A stretch of DNA of 64,000 nucleotides from DATBSL01 sp964561785. Lineage in GTDB: Bacteria > Acidobacteriota > Vicinamibacteria > Fen-336. Made by a program: the position numbers and the translations under genes. The DNA lies in the NCBI GenBank assembly GCA_964561785.1, contig CAZLRF010000022.1:16393-80392 (forward strand), read 5' to 3'. Positions 13,629 through 21,761 of the stretch are shown one piece after another. Below the pieces are notes generated by a model. It was not told the DNA's origin. It did no database searches and saw only the letters and a program-made list of their open reading frames with translations. Every line of letters begins with the position of its first letter. The first letter of the stretch is position 1.

Positions 13629-15887
13629 GTGCGGCACGCGCCCTTCCTCGCGGCCGGCCTCCTGGCCATGGCGGCGCAGGTGCTGCTCCTGCGCGAGCTC
13701 GTGGTGGGCGCGGCCGGCGACGAGGCCGCGCTCGGCGTCGGCCTCGCCGCGTGGCTCCTCGGGATCGCCGCGGGGGCCGCGATCCCCCGCCGGCGGCGGA
13801 CCCCCGCCGCCCGGTCCGATGCGACGCTCGGCCTCGCCGCCCTCGCGCTCCTGGCCCCGCTCGGCGTCCTCGCCGGGCGCTGGCTGCGCCAGTGGGTCGC
13901 GCCGGAGGCCGGCGAGCTGCCCGGCCTCGGGCACGTCCTGGCCTACGCCCTCGCGACGCTCGCGCCACCGGGGCTCGCCGTCGGCTTCACCTTCCCCGCC
14001 CTCGCCGCCGCCGCCGCCCGCCGCTGGGAGGCGGGGGAGGCGATCACCCGGCTGTACGCCGTCGAGTCGCTGGGCTCGCTGGCCGGCGGCCTCGCGGTGA
14101 CGGTCCTCGCCGGCGCCGGGACGCCGCCGCTGCGCGCCGCGACGCTCCTGGCGGTGATCGGCGCTCTTCTCGCTCTCGCCGGCGCCCGCGGGGGCCTGGT
14201 GGAACGCGCCGGGCTCCTCGCCGCGTCGCTCGTGCTCGCGGCCTTTCTCCTTCTGGCCTCGGGGCCTCTCGACGCGGCCAGCCAGAGGGCGCGCTTCGCG
14301 GGCACCGCTCCGGGGGTTCCCCTCGTGGCTACCCGCGAGACGCCTCACCAGCACCTCGCCCTCGGGGGCGGCGACGTTCTCCACCTGTACGCGAGCGGCC
14401 AGTACGCCTCGAGCTTCCCCGACCCCTGGGCCGCGGAGAGCCTCGGCCACCTCCTCGCGCTCCTCTCGAGGCACCCGCGCCGCGTGCTCGTGATCGGCGG
14501 GCTCGAGCGCGGCCTCCCGGGCGTCCTCCTGCGCCACCCGCTCGAACGGCTCGTCCTCGTCGAGCCCGACCCGGGGGCGCTCGCGTTCCTGCTGCCCCGC
14601 CTGCCCGGGGCGGACCGGGCGGCGCTCGGCGACCCGCGCGTGCGCCTCGTCCACGCGGACCCGCGCCGGTTCGTCGCGAGGCCGATCGAGGCCCCGTTCG
14701 ACCTCGTGGTCCTCCCCGCCGGCGACCCCACCACGCTCCTGCGCGCGCGCCTCGCCACCGTCGAGTTCTTCGACGCGCTGCGCCGGCTCCTCTCGCCCGG
14801 CGGGGTCGTGGTCCTCGCCGTCCGCACGGCGCCGCTCGCCGTGACCGCAGAGACGGCCGCCTACGCGGGATCGCTCTTCCGCTCGCTCTCGCACGCGTTC
14901 CCGGTCGTACGCGCGACGCCCGGCCCGGACACCCTGCTCGTCGCAGGCGGGCGCGGCGAGGGGGCGACGCTCGACCCCGCCGTCCTCGCCGGGCGCTGGC
15001 GCGAGCGCGGGGTGGAGTCCTCGGCCTTCGACCCGGCGAGCCTGCCGGCCCTCCTCGCGCCCGAGCGGGTGGCCGCGCAGGAAGCGGCCCTCGCCGCGGC
15101 GGCCGCGCGCGCCCGCGAGAGCACCGACGACCGGCCGGTCTCGTTCCTCCACGCCCTCGCGCGACGGCAGCTCACGACGGCGGGGACGGGCGGCGGAGTG
15201 GTGGCCGCGGCCAGCCGCGTCCCGCCGGCCCTCCTGGTCGCGGCGGCCTTCCTGCCGTCGCTCGTCGTCCTCGCCCGCCGTTCCGGGAGGCCCGCCGTCG
15301 CGGCGTCGCACGCGGTGGCGGTCGTGGGGGCGGCGGCCCTCGGCTGGTGGCTGCTCGTGCTGTTCTCGTTCCAGACGCACGCGGGAGCCCTCTACGGCCA
15401 CCTCGGCGCGCTGACCGCCGCCTTCATGCTCGGACTCGCCCTCGGCGCGAGGCTCGCCCCCCGCGCCGCCCTTGAGGACGGCCGGCGCGACGCGGCGACC
15501 CTGCCGGGGGCGCTCCGCGCGCTGCGTCTGGCCCTCGGCGCGGCCGCGCTCTTCGCGGCGGCGTTCCCGGTCGCGCTCGCCGCCGCCTCGCGCGCCGCGG
15601 CCTCCGGCCTCGGCTGGGGAGTCCTGGCGTGCGGAGGGCTGCTGCTCGCCGCCGGCACCGTCGCCGGCGCCGTCTTCCCGGTCGCGGCCGAGGTGCGCCT
15701 CGCGTCGGGCGAGGATGTCGCCCGCGCGGCCGGTCGTCTGGAGACCGCCGACCATCTCGGCGCCGCGGCCGCCGCGCTCCTCGGGGCGGTGCTCTTCCTC
15801 CCCGTGCTCGGCCTGGCCGCGACCGGCGGGCTCCTCGCCGGGCTCGTGCTCGTCGCCCTCGCCGGGGTGCTCTTCCCCCGCGGCTGA
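13629..15887 (+). CDS. Multi-spanning spermidine-synthase-like membrane protein
   Basis: 752 residues. A GTG start is chosen because the first helix begins at once (HAPFLAAGLLAMAAQVLLLR). It follows the known three-part plan: N-terminal helices with GFTFPALAAAAARR and YAVESLGSLAGG, a cytosolic aminopropyltransferase-like Rossmann domain (residues 270-510), then a second set of helices with the repeat motif AAGTVAGAVFPVA. The SAM-binding glycine loop is altered (VLVIGGLERGLPGVLL, lacking the GGGDGG form) and the usual catalytic Asp context is LPAGDPTT. These proteins are often annotated as polyamine synthases, but transport or another role is possible. It is divergent from the DUF5107 gene. 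Confidence 0.8.
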   Translation: MRHAPFLAAGLLAMAAQVLLLRELVVGAAGDEAALGVGLAAWLLGIAAGAAIPRRRRTPAARSDATLGLAALALLAPLGVLAGRWLRQWVAPEAGELPGLGHVLAYALATLAPPGLAVGFTFPALAAAAARRWEAGEAITRLYAVESLGSLAGGLAVTVLAGAGTPPLRAATLLAVIGALLALAGARGGLVERAGLLAASLVLAAFLLLASGPLDAASQRARFAGTAPGVPLVATRETPHQHLALGGGDVLHLYASGQYASSFPDPWAAESLGHLLALLSRHPRRVLVIGGLERGLPGVLLRHPLERLVLVEPDPGALAFLLPRLPGADRAALGDPRVRLVHADPRRFVARPIEAPFDLVVLPAGDPTTLLRARLATVEFFDALRRLLSPGGVVVLAVRTAPLAVTAETAAYAGSLFRSLSHAFPVVRATPGPDTLLVAGGRGEGATLDPAVLAGRWRERGVESSAFDPASLPALLAPERVAAQEAALAAAAARARESTDDRPVSFLHALARRQLTTAGTGGGVVAAASRVPPALLVAAAFLPSLVVLARRSGRPAVAASHAVAVVGAAALGWWLLVLFSFQTHAGALYGHLGALTAAFMLGLALGARLAPRAALEDGRRDAATLPGALRALRLALGAAALFAAAFPVALAAASRAAASGLGWGVLACGGLLLAAGTVAGAVFPVAAEVRLASGEDVARAAGRLETADHLGAAAAALLGAVLFLPVLGLAATGGLLAGLVLVALAGVLFPRG

Positions 15888-15933
15888 CCGCGCGCGGCAT
15901 ACAATGCGCGCGCTGAGGCAGGAGGTCGACCCC

Positions 15934-18555
15934 ATGCCCCGTGCGCTCGCCGCCGTCGCCGCGCTGCTGGTCTTCACGGCCCCCGCCGCGCCCGCCCCGC
16001 CGCCCTCGCCCCCGGACGCCGGCGCCCTCTTCCCGTTCGTCATCCCGTGGGACGACGCGCTCGCCGGGACGGCCACCGACGTGAGCCGGCTGAACGCGGC
16101 GCCCGCCGGGTCGGGCGGCTTCGTCGTCGCGAGGGACGGGGTCTTCGTCGAGGAGAAGACGGGCCGACGCGTCCGCTTCTTCGCCACGAACCTCGGCGGG
16201 CGAGCCGCGTTCCCCACCGCGCAGGACGCGGAGAGAATCGCCGCCCGCATGGCCAAGCTCGGCATCAACCTGGTGCGCCTCCACCACCTGCAGAACGGGT
16301 GGGAGAAGCCGGGCGGGTGGATCTGGAAGGACCGGCCCTTCCTCGAGGTCGACCCCGCGCAGGTCGCGAAGCTCGACGCGCTCTTCGCCGCCTTGAAGCG
16401 CCACGGCATCTACACGAACCTCAACCTCTCCACGACCCGCGAGTACCTGCCCGAGCACGGCTTTCCCGAGAGCGTGCGGAGGATCCCGTTCTCCCACCAC
16501 AAGAAGGTCGACCTCTTCGACCGGCGCATGATCGAGCTGCAGAAGCAGTACGCGCGGGCGCTCGTCGACCACGTGAACCCGCACACCGGCCTCGCCTACA
16601 AGGACGAGCCGGCCCTCGCGTTCGTCGAGATCAACAACGAGAACTCGCTCGTGGGCTGGCCGCACGAAGCGCCGGGGGAGGGCCTCGACGCGCTGCCCGA
16701 GCCGTTCCGCGCGCAGCTCGTCGCGCTGTGGAACGCGTGGCTCGCCGGCCGGTACGGCGACGACGCGACGCTCGCCGCCGCCTGGTCGGGCGGACCGGGC
16801 GAGCCGCTCGGACGAAGCCTCCTCGGGCGCGACACCCCGTGGCGGTTCGAGAACCAGGCGGCCGCGACGGCCGCGTCCCACGAGCTCCTCGCGCCGTCGT
16901 CCGGCGAGGGAACGGCCGGCCTGCGCCTCGTCGTGAAGGAGACGCTCGGCGGGGAGTGGCTCGTCCAGGGCCTGCTGCCCCCGCTCACGCTCGAGGAGGG
17001 AGCCCTCTACACGGTCGCGTTCCGGGCCCGCGCCGACCGCGAGCGCACGATCGGCCTCAAGGTCCACCTCGACCGCCCCGACTGGGAGGACCACGGGCTC
17101 AAGGCCCGGGCCCGACTCTCGCCCGCGTGGCGCGACTTCTCCTACTCCTTCCGCGCGCGCGGCGTCGTGCCCTCTCACTCGCGCCTCGCGTTCCTGGTCG
17201 GCGGCGAGCCCGCCACCGTCGAGATCGAGGACGTGACGCTGCGGCCGGGCACGGCCCCGTGGTCGCCGCCTCCCGGCCAGTCGCTCCGGCGCCGCAACCT
17301 CGACCTCGCCACCGACGCCGCCTACGGTCCCCGTCTCGCCGACTGGACGCGCTTCCTTCTCGAGACCGAGCGCGCCTACGCCGACGAGATGCGCGGCTTC
17401 CTGCGCGAGGAGCTCGGCATCCGCGCGAACCTCGTCGACACCCAGGTCCAGTGGGGCCGCCTCACCGCCCTCGAGCGCGAGCGCTCGATGGAGTACGCCG
17501 ACGCCCACGCCTACTGGCAGCACCCCGAGTTCACCGGCGGCAGCTGGGACCCTCTCCGCTGGCGCATCGGCAGGAAGGCCCACGTCGACGCGCTCCTCGA
17601 GGGGCAGGGCGTCCTGCCCGGCCTCGCCTGGCACCGCGTGGCCGGCCGTCCCTACACGATCTCGGAGTACAACCACCCCGCGCCGAGCGACTACCAGGCG
17701 GAGACGATGCCGCTCGTCGCCAGCTTCGCCGCCCTCCAGGACTGGGACGGCTTCTACACCTACGACTACGGCGCCACCGGCGCCGGCGAGGACAACGAGA
17801 GAATCTCCGGCTTCTTCTCGACCGCGACGAACCCGGCGAAGGCCGCGTTCTTCCCGTCGACCGCGCTCGTGTTCCGCCTCGGCCTCGTCCCGCCCCTGCC
17901 CCTCGACACCCTCACGCTCCCGGCGCGCCCCTGGGAGACCTGGCGCGACGCGCAGGACGCGTGGGCGAAGACCGGCTCCGTGCCCGATCTCCTGAAGACC
18001 CGTGTCGCGATGCGGGACGGCGCCGGGACCGAGTGGATCCGCGAGGCTGCGGCGGCCCTGGCGGAGCCCGGCCGGGCCTCGGTGCGGCGGGCCTCGCGGG
18101 GCGCGGTCTACCAGGTCGACGCACCCGCGGCCAAGATCGTCGCCGGCTTCGTCGGCGGCGAGCGGGTCGACCTCGCGGGCGTCTCGCTCGTGTTCCCGCG
18201 CTTCGGCCTCGACGACGAGGGCTTCGCCGCCCTCACCCTGGTCGACCTCGCCGGCGGGCCGCTCGACGCGACGACCCGCGCCCTGCTCACCCTCGTCGGC
18301 CGCGCCGAGAACCGCGGCATGGGCTGGAACGAGGACCGCACGAGCGTCGGCGACCGGTGGGGAACGGGCCCGGTCGAGGCCGAGGGCATCCCCTGTGCGG
18401 TCGAGATGAGGACGCGCCGCCCCGTCTCGGTGTGGGCTCTCGACGGGCGCGGGATGCGCCGCGAGCGCGTGCCGAGCACGTGGAAGGCCGGGACCCTGCG
18501 CTTCCAGGCGGGCCCCGCCCACCGCACCGTCTGGTACGAGATCGCCGACCGCTGA
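15934..18555 (+). CDS. Large secreted clan GH-A glycoside hydrolase (cellulase-like)
   Basis: 873 residues, with a signal peptide ending in a Pro-rich stretch (LLVFTAPAAPAPPPSPP). Start chosen at the ATG behind GCAGGAGG. A TIM barrel begins at about residue 70 (RVRFFATNLGG, LGINLVRLHH). Likely acid/base is E236 in VEINNENSL and likely nucleophile E578 in YTISEYNHP, with a beta-sandwich insertion around 290-450 that looks like a carbohydrate-binding module (RLVVKETLGGEWLVQGLLPP). The C-terminal 200 residues are beta-rich. The unusually large gap between the two catalytic Glu residues reflects that insertion. The substrate is a beta-glycan or glycoside, not resolved further. It lies five bases tail-to-tail from the Yip1 gene. 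Confidence 0.85.
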   Translation: MPRALAAVAALLVFTAPAAPAPPPSPPDAGALFPFVIPWDDALAGTATDVSRLNAAPAGSGGFVVARDGVFVEEKTGRRVRFFATNLGGRAAFPTAQDAERIAARMAKLGINLVRLHHLQNGWEKPGGWIWKDRPFLEVDPAQVAKLDALFAALKRHGIYTNLNLSTTREYLPEHGFPESVRRIPFSHHKKVDLFDRRMIELQKQYARALVDHVNPHTGLAYKDEPALAFVEINNENSLVGWPHEAPGEGLDALPEPFRAQLVALWNAWLAGRYGDDATLAAAWSGGPGEPLGRSLLGRDTPWRFENQAAATAASHELLAPSSGEGTAGLRLVVKETLGGEWLVQGLLPPLTLEEGALYTVAFRARADRERTIGLKVHLDRPDWEDHGLKARARLSPAWRDFSYSFRARGVVPSHSRLAFLVGGEPATVEIEDVTLRPGTAPWSPPPGQSLRRRNLDLATDAAYGPRLADWTRFLLETERAYADEMRGFLREELGIRANLVDTQVQWGRLTALERERSMEYADAHAYWQHPEFTGGSWDPLRWRIGRKAHVDALLEGQGVLPGLAWHRVAGRPYTISEYNHPAPSDYQAETMPLVASFAALQDWDGFYTYDYGATGAGEDNERISGFFSTATNPAKAAFFPSTALVFRLGLVPPLPLDTLTLPARPWETWRDAQDAWAKTGSVPDLLKTRVAMRDGAGTEWIREAAAALAEPGRASVRRASRGAVYQVDAPAAKIVAGFVGGERVDLAGVSLVFPRFGLDDEGFAALTLVDLAGGPLDATTRALLTLVGRAENRGMGWNEDRTSVGDRWGTGPVEAEGIPCAVEMRTRRPVSVWALDGRGMRRERVPSTWKAGTLRFQAGPAHRTVWYEIADR

Positions 18556-18560
18556 GCGCC

Positions 18561-19097
18561 CTAGAGCCCGCTCGCCCCGCGGCCGATGCCGGCCATCATC
18601 GTGACGCCGATGGCGACGAGCACGTAGAAGAGCCAGCCGATGACGCAGACGGCGACCGCGCGGCCGGTGCTCTTGTAGTCGAGGGCCTGGCGGACGGCGA
18701 CGATCATCGCCGCGAGCTGCCACACGGCGAGGACGAGCCCGATCACGAGGCCGAGGAGCGGGAGGGCGCGCAGGAAGCCGAGGAGCCCCGGCGCGGCGGA
18801 GAAGCCGATCGTGCGCAGGAGCTGCCCGAAGTCCGCGCTCGTCTGGGGCTCGGGCAGGAGCCTTGTGCCGATGAACCACGTGACGCCGGCCCACAGGAAC
18901 CAGCCGACGATGCCCCCGACGAGCGCGGCGAGGACGCCGGCCGTGCCGCCGGCGTACGAGCCGATGGCCCCCGAGACCGCCGAGCCCACCACGACGGTGA
19001 GGGCCTGTCCGGTCGTCGTGGGGTCGCCCTCGACCTCCTCGTAGGTCTTCACGTCGAGACGCGCCGCACCCAGCACCCGATCGACGAAGCTTGCCAT
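18561..19097 (-). CDS. Yip1-family membrane protein
   Basis: 178 residues behind GGGAGG. The protein has five predicted membrane helices after a short cytosolic start (MASFVDRVLGAARLDVKTYE), with GGTAGVLAALVGGIVGWFLW, PGLLGFLRALPLLGLVIGLV and VAVCVIGWLFYVLVAIGV. This is the standard arrangement of bacterial Yip1 proteins, whose role is unknown though eukaryotic relatives act in vesicle traffic. It is the last gene of a minus-strand run with thrA upstream by 59 bases. Confidence 0.85.
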   Translation of the reverse strand: MASFVDRVLGAARLDVKTYEEVEGDPTTTGQALTVVVGSAVSGAIGSYAGGTAGVLAALVGGIVGWFLWAGVTWFIGTRLLPEPQTSADFGQLLRTIGFSAAPGLLGFLRALPLLGLVIGLVLAVWQLAAMIVAVRQALDYKSTGRAVAVCVIGWLFYVLVAIGVTMMAGIGRGASGL

Positions 19098-19156
19098 CGC
19101 TGCCTCCCTGCTGAAACGCGCCGAGGATACACCAGTCGGAAACGGCGGCGGGTGGC

Positions 19157-21670
19157 CTACTCGCCGGCGAGGGACTGGATGTCGTTCAGGATCCCCGCCG
19201 CGGTGACCTCGGCCCCGGCGCCGGGGCCGGAGACGACGAGGGGCTCGCGGCGGTAGCGGCGGGTGGTGAACGAGAGCAGGTTCCGCGTGCCCTCGAGGGA
19301 GCCGAGCGCCGAGCCCCGCGGGACGGAGCGCAGCGAGGCGCGGACGCCCCGGGCCGTGGCGAGGACGACGTAGCGCAGGACGCGGCCGCGCGCCGCCTCC
19401 GCCGCGACGCGGCGCTCCCATCCCGCGTCGAGCGAGCCCATCCGCTCGAGGAAGCGTTCGAGCGGGATCCGGCGCAGGGGCGGGGGGACGAGGTCCTCGG
19501 CCCGCGGCGCGGGCCCCGCGTAGCCGAGCAGGCGGGCGAGGATGAGGCCCTTGCGCAGGACGTCCTGGCCCGAGAGGTCCTCGCGCGGGTCGGGCTCGGC
19601 GTAGCCGCGGCGGACCGCCTCCCGCACCGCCTCGGAGAAGGCCGACCCTCGCTCGAGCGAGGAGAGGACGAAGCCGAGCGTGCCGCTCACGCAGCCCTCG
19701 ACGCGGAGCACCCGGTCGCCGCTCTCGACGAGCTTGCGGAAGGTGTCGAGGACGGGCAGCCCCGCCCCGACCGTGGCCTCGTAGCGGACCCTGCGCCCCG
19801 CCGCCGCCGCGGAGTCGAGGAGCCGGCGGTACGCGGCGAGGGGCCCCGCGAGGGGCTTCTTGTTCGCGAGGACGAGGTCGAACCCCTGGCCGAGCGCGTC
19901 GGCGAGGAGGTCGCCCGTCTCGTCGGCGGTGACGTCGACGAGGACGGGCCGCGAGACCGCGTGCGCGGCGACGAACCGCAGCGCCTCGGCGGCGGACGCC
20001 GCCTTGCCCCCGAGCGCGGCGAGCAGCGCGCCGCGGTCCTTTCCCTCGGCGAGCCGGAGGAGCCGTCCACGCGAGACGCCGCGCGGGTCGAACACGTAGC
20101 CCGAGCGGTCGAGGGCGGCCACGATCCGGATGCGCCCGTCCGCGCGGCCCGAGGCCATCGCGGCGAGGGCGCGGCCGACGCGGCCGAAGCCGAGGAGCAC
20201 GACGTCCGTGCGCCGCTCCGGCGGCCGCCCGCCCCCGATCTTCGCGAGCTGGAACGCGGAGTGGACGCGCCGCCCGGCCTCGGCGGCCTGCGCCTCCTCG
20301 ACCACGAACGAGATGTTGAGCTCGGAGGAGCCCTGGGCGATCGCGATGACGTTCACCCGGCCGGCGGCGAGGGCGGAGAAGACGCGGGCCGCGACCCCCG
20401 GCGTGCCGGCCATGCCTCGCCCCACGACCGCGACCACGGCCACGCCGTCGCGGGCGGCCACGCCGTCCACGAGCCCGGCCGCGATCTCCTCGCGGAAGGC
20501 GCGCTCGAGGGCGGCGGTGGCCCGGGGGGCCTCCGCCGCGGGCAGGGTGAAGCCGATCGAGCTCTCGGAGGAGGACTGGAAGATCGTGGACACGGAGAGG
20601 CCCGCGGCGTGGATCGCGCCGAACGTGCGCGCGGCCATGCCGGGCACGCCCATGAGGCCCTTGCCGGCCACGGTGACGAGGGCCTGGCCGCGGATCGTGG
20701 CGAGCGCCTTCACCGGATAGGCGGCGAGCGTCGCGCGCGAGGAGACCTCCGTGCCCGGCCGCTCGGGGTGCAGGAACGATCGCACGTGGAGGGGGATGCG
20801 GCTGCCGTCGAGGGGGATGAGGGCCCGGGGGTGCAGCACCTTGGCCCCGAAGTAGGCCACCTCCGCCGCCTCGCGGTGGTGCATCTGCGGGAGCAGCCGC
20901 GCGTCGGGCACCGCGCGCGGGTCGGCGGTCAGGATCCCGGGCACGTCCTTCCACAGCACGACGCGCGCGGCGCCGAGGCATCGGGCGAGCAGGGTGGCGG
21001 TGAGGTCGGAGCCGCCGCGGCCGAGGGTCGTGACCGTGCCGTCGGGGCCGGCGCCGAGGAAGCCGGGGACGACCGGCGTCACCCCGCGCCGCAGGAGCGG
21101 GAGGAGGCGCCGGCGGGCGAGGCGGCGCGTCGCCGCGAGGTCGGGCGCGGCGGCGCCGTGGTGGCCGTCGGTGAGGACGAACTCCGTGGCGTCGAGCCTC
21201 TCCGCGCGCCGTCCCGCCGCGTTCAGAGCGGCGGCCACGACCGCGCTCGCCGCGCGCTCGCCGCGGGCGACCAGCGTGTCGCTCGCGCGCGCGGAGAGGT
21301 CGGCGAGGGCGCCCATCGCGCGGGCGATCTCGCGGTACTCGCGGGCCTGCGCGTCGGCCGAGGCGAGCAGCCGGTTCCGGGCCGCCCCCGGCGGCACGAG
21401 CGCGTGGGCGAGGTCGCGGTGGCGGCGCAGGAACGACGCGGCCACCGTCGAAGCCGCCTCGCTCTCGCCCGCGACCGTGCGCCGCGCCCCGTCGAGCAGG
21501 GCGTCGGTCACGCCGGCGAGCGCCGAGACCACGACCACGAGCGGGCCGTGGTGGGCGCGGACGAGCGAGACCGCGTGGCGCACCGCGGCGGCGTCGGCGA
21601 GCGAGGCGCCGCCAAACTTCCAGACCTCGAGGCGGGGAGCGGGGCGTCCCTCGCGGCGCGTCCTCGTCAT
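19157..21670 (-). CDS. thrA: Bifunctional aspartokinase / homoserine dehydrogenase I
   Basis: 837 residues, close to the E. coli ThrA length. Residues 14-300 are the aspartokinase domain (VWKFGGASLAD, VTTLGRGGSDLTATLLA). Residues 320-475 hold two ACT regulatory units (VSTIFQSSSESSIGF and VIAIAQGSSELNISF). From about 485 comes the homoserine dehydrogenase: VVLLGFGRVGRAL binds NAD(P), ANKKPLAG is the catalytic region, and GCVSGTLGFVLSSL the signature loop. It catalyses the first and third steps of threonine and methionine synthesis and is likely feedback-inhibited by threonine through the ACT units. A methionine-related PLP enzyme lies at 58373 in this window. Confidence 0.96.
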   Translation of the reverse strand: MTRTRREGRPAPRLEVWKFGGASLADAAAVRHAVSLVRAHHGPLVVVVSALAGVTDALLDGARRTVAGESEAASTVAASFLRRHRDLAHALVPPGAARNRLLASADAQAREYREIARAMGALADLSARASDTLVARGERAASAVVAAALNAAGRRAERLDATEFVLTDGHHGAAAPDLAATRRLARRRLLPLLRRGVTPVVPGFLGAGPDGTVTTLGRGGSDLTATLLARCLGAARVVLWKDVPGILTADPRAVPDARLLPQMHHREAAEVAYFGAKVLHPRALIPLDGSRIPLHVRSFLHPERPGTEVSSRATLAAYPVKALATIRGQALVTVAGKGLMGVPGMAARTFGAIHAAGLSVSTIFQSSSESSIGFTLPAAEAPRATAALERAFREEIAAGLVDGVAARDGVAVVAVVGRGMAGTPGVAARVFSALAAGRVNVIAIAQGSSELNISFVVEEAQAAEAGRRVHSAFQLAKIGGGRPPERRTDVVLLGFGRVGRALAAMASGRADGRIRIVAALDRSGYVFDPRGVSRGRLLRLAEGKDRGALLAALGGKAASAAEALRFVAAHAVSRPVLVDVTADETGDLLADALGQGFDLVLANKKPLAGPLAAYRRLLDSAAAAGRRVRYEATVGAGLPVLDTFRKLVESGDRVLRVEGCVSGTLGFVLSSLERGSAFSEAVREAVRRGYAEPDPREDLSGQDVLRKGLILARLLGYAGPAPRAEDLVPPPLRRIPLERFLERMGSLDAGWERRVAAEAARGRVLRYVVLATARGVRASLRSVPRGSALGSLEGTRNLLSFTTRRYRREPLVVSGPGAGAEVTAAGILNDIQSLAGE

Positions 21671-21728
21671 CTCAATCCCTCATGAATGGGATCACTTTGA
21701 TGAACAGATACGATCCACAGAAGCGCGC

Positions 21729-21734
21729 ATTGTA
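21729..21734 (-). promoter_or_regulatory. Possible -10 box of thrA
   Basis: TACAAT on the minus strand in the AT-richer gap upstream of thrA would give a leader of about 50 bases, ending in GAGGG before the ATG at 21670. No convincing -35 is present. The leader contains a GGATC/GATCC inverted pair but no run of Thr/Ile codons, so there is no sign of an attenuator. Confidence 0.35.
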
Positions 21735-21761
21735 GAACGGCCCGCCGCGAACGTCGCGGGC

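Noticed and set aside
18554..18573. GAGCG/CGCTC inverted repeat between the GH gene and the Yip1 gene as a two-way terminator
   Set aside because: There is no T run on either side, and such short GC repeats are common by chance here.
13497..18894. Two very long minus-strand frames (970 and 1156 residues) across the spermidine-synthase-like and GH genes
   Set aside because: Low-complexity antisense frames; the plus-strand proteins have signal peptides, membrane helices and catalytic motifs.
21671..21761. Threonine attenuator in front of thrA
   Set aside because: No short leader peptide with Thr/Ile runs and no terminator hairpin with T tract.
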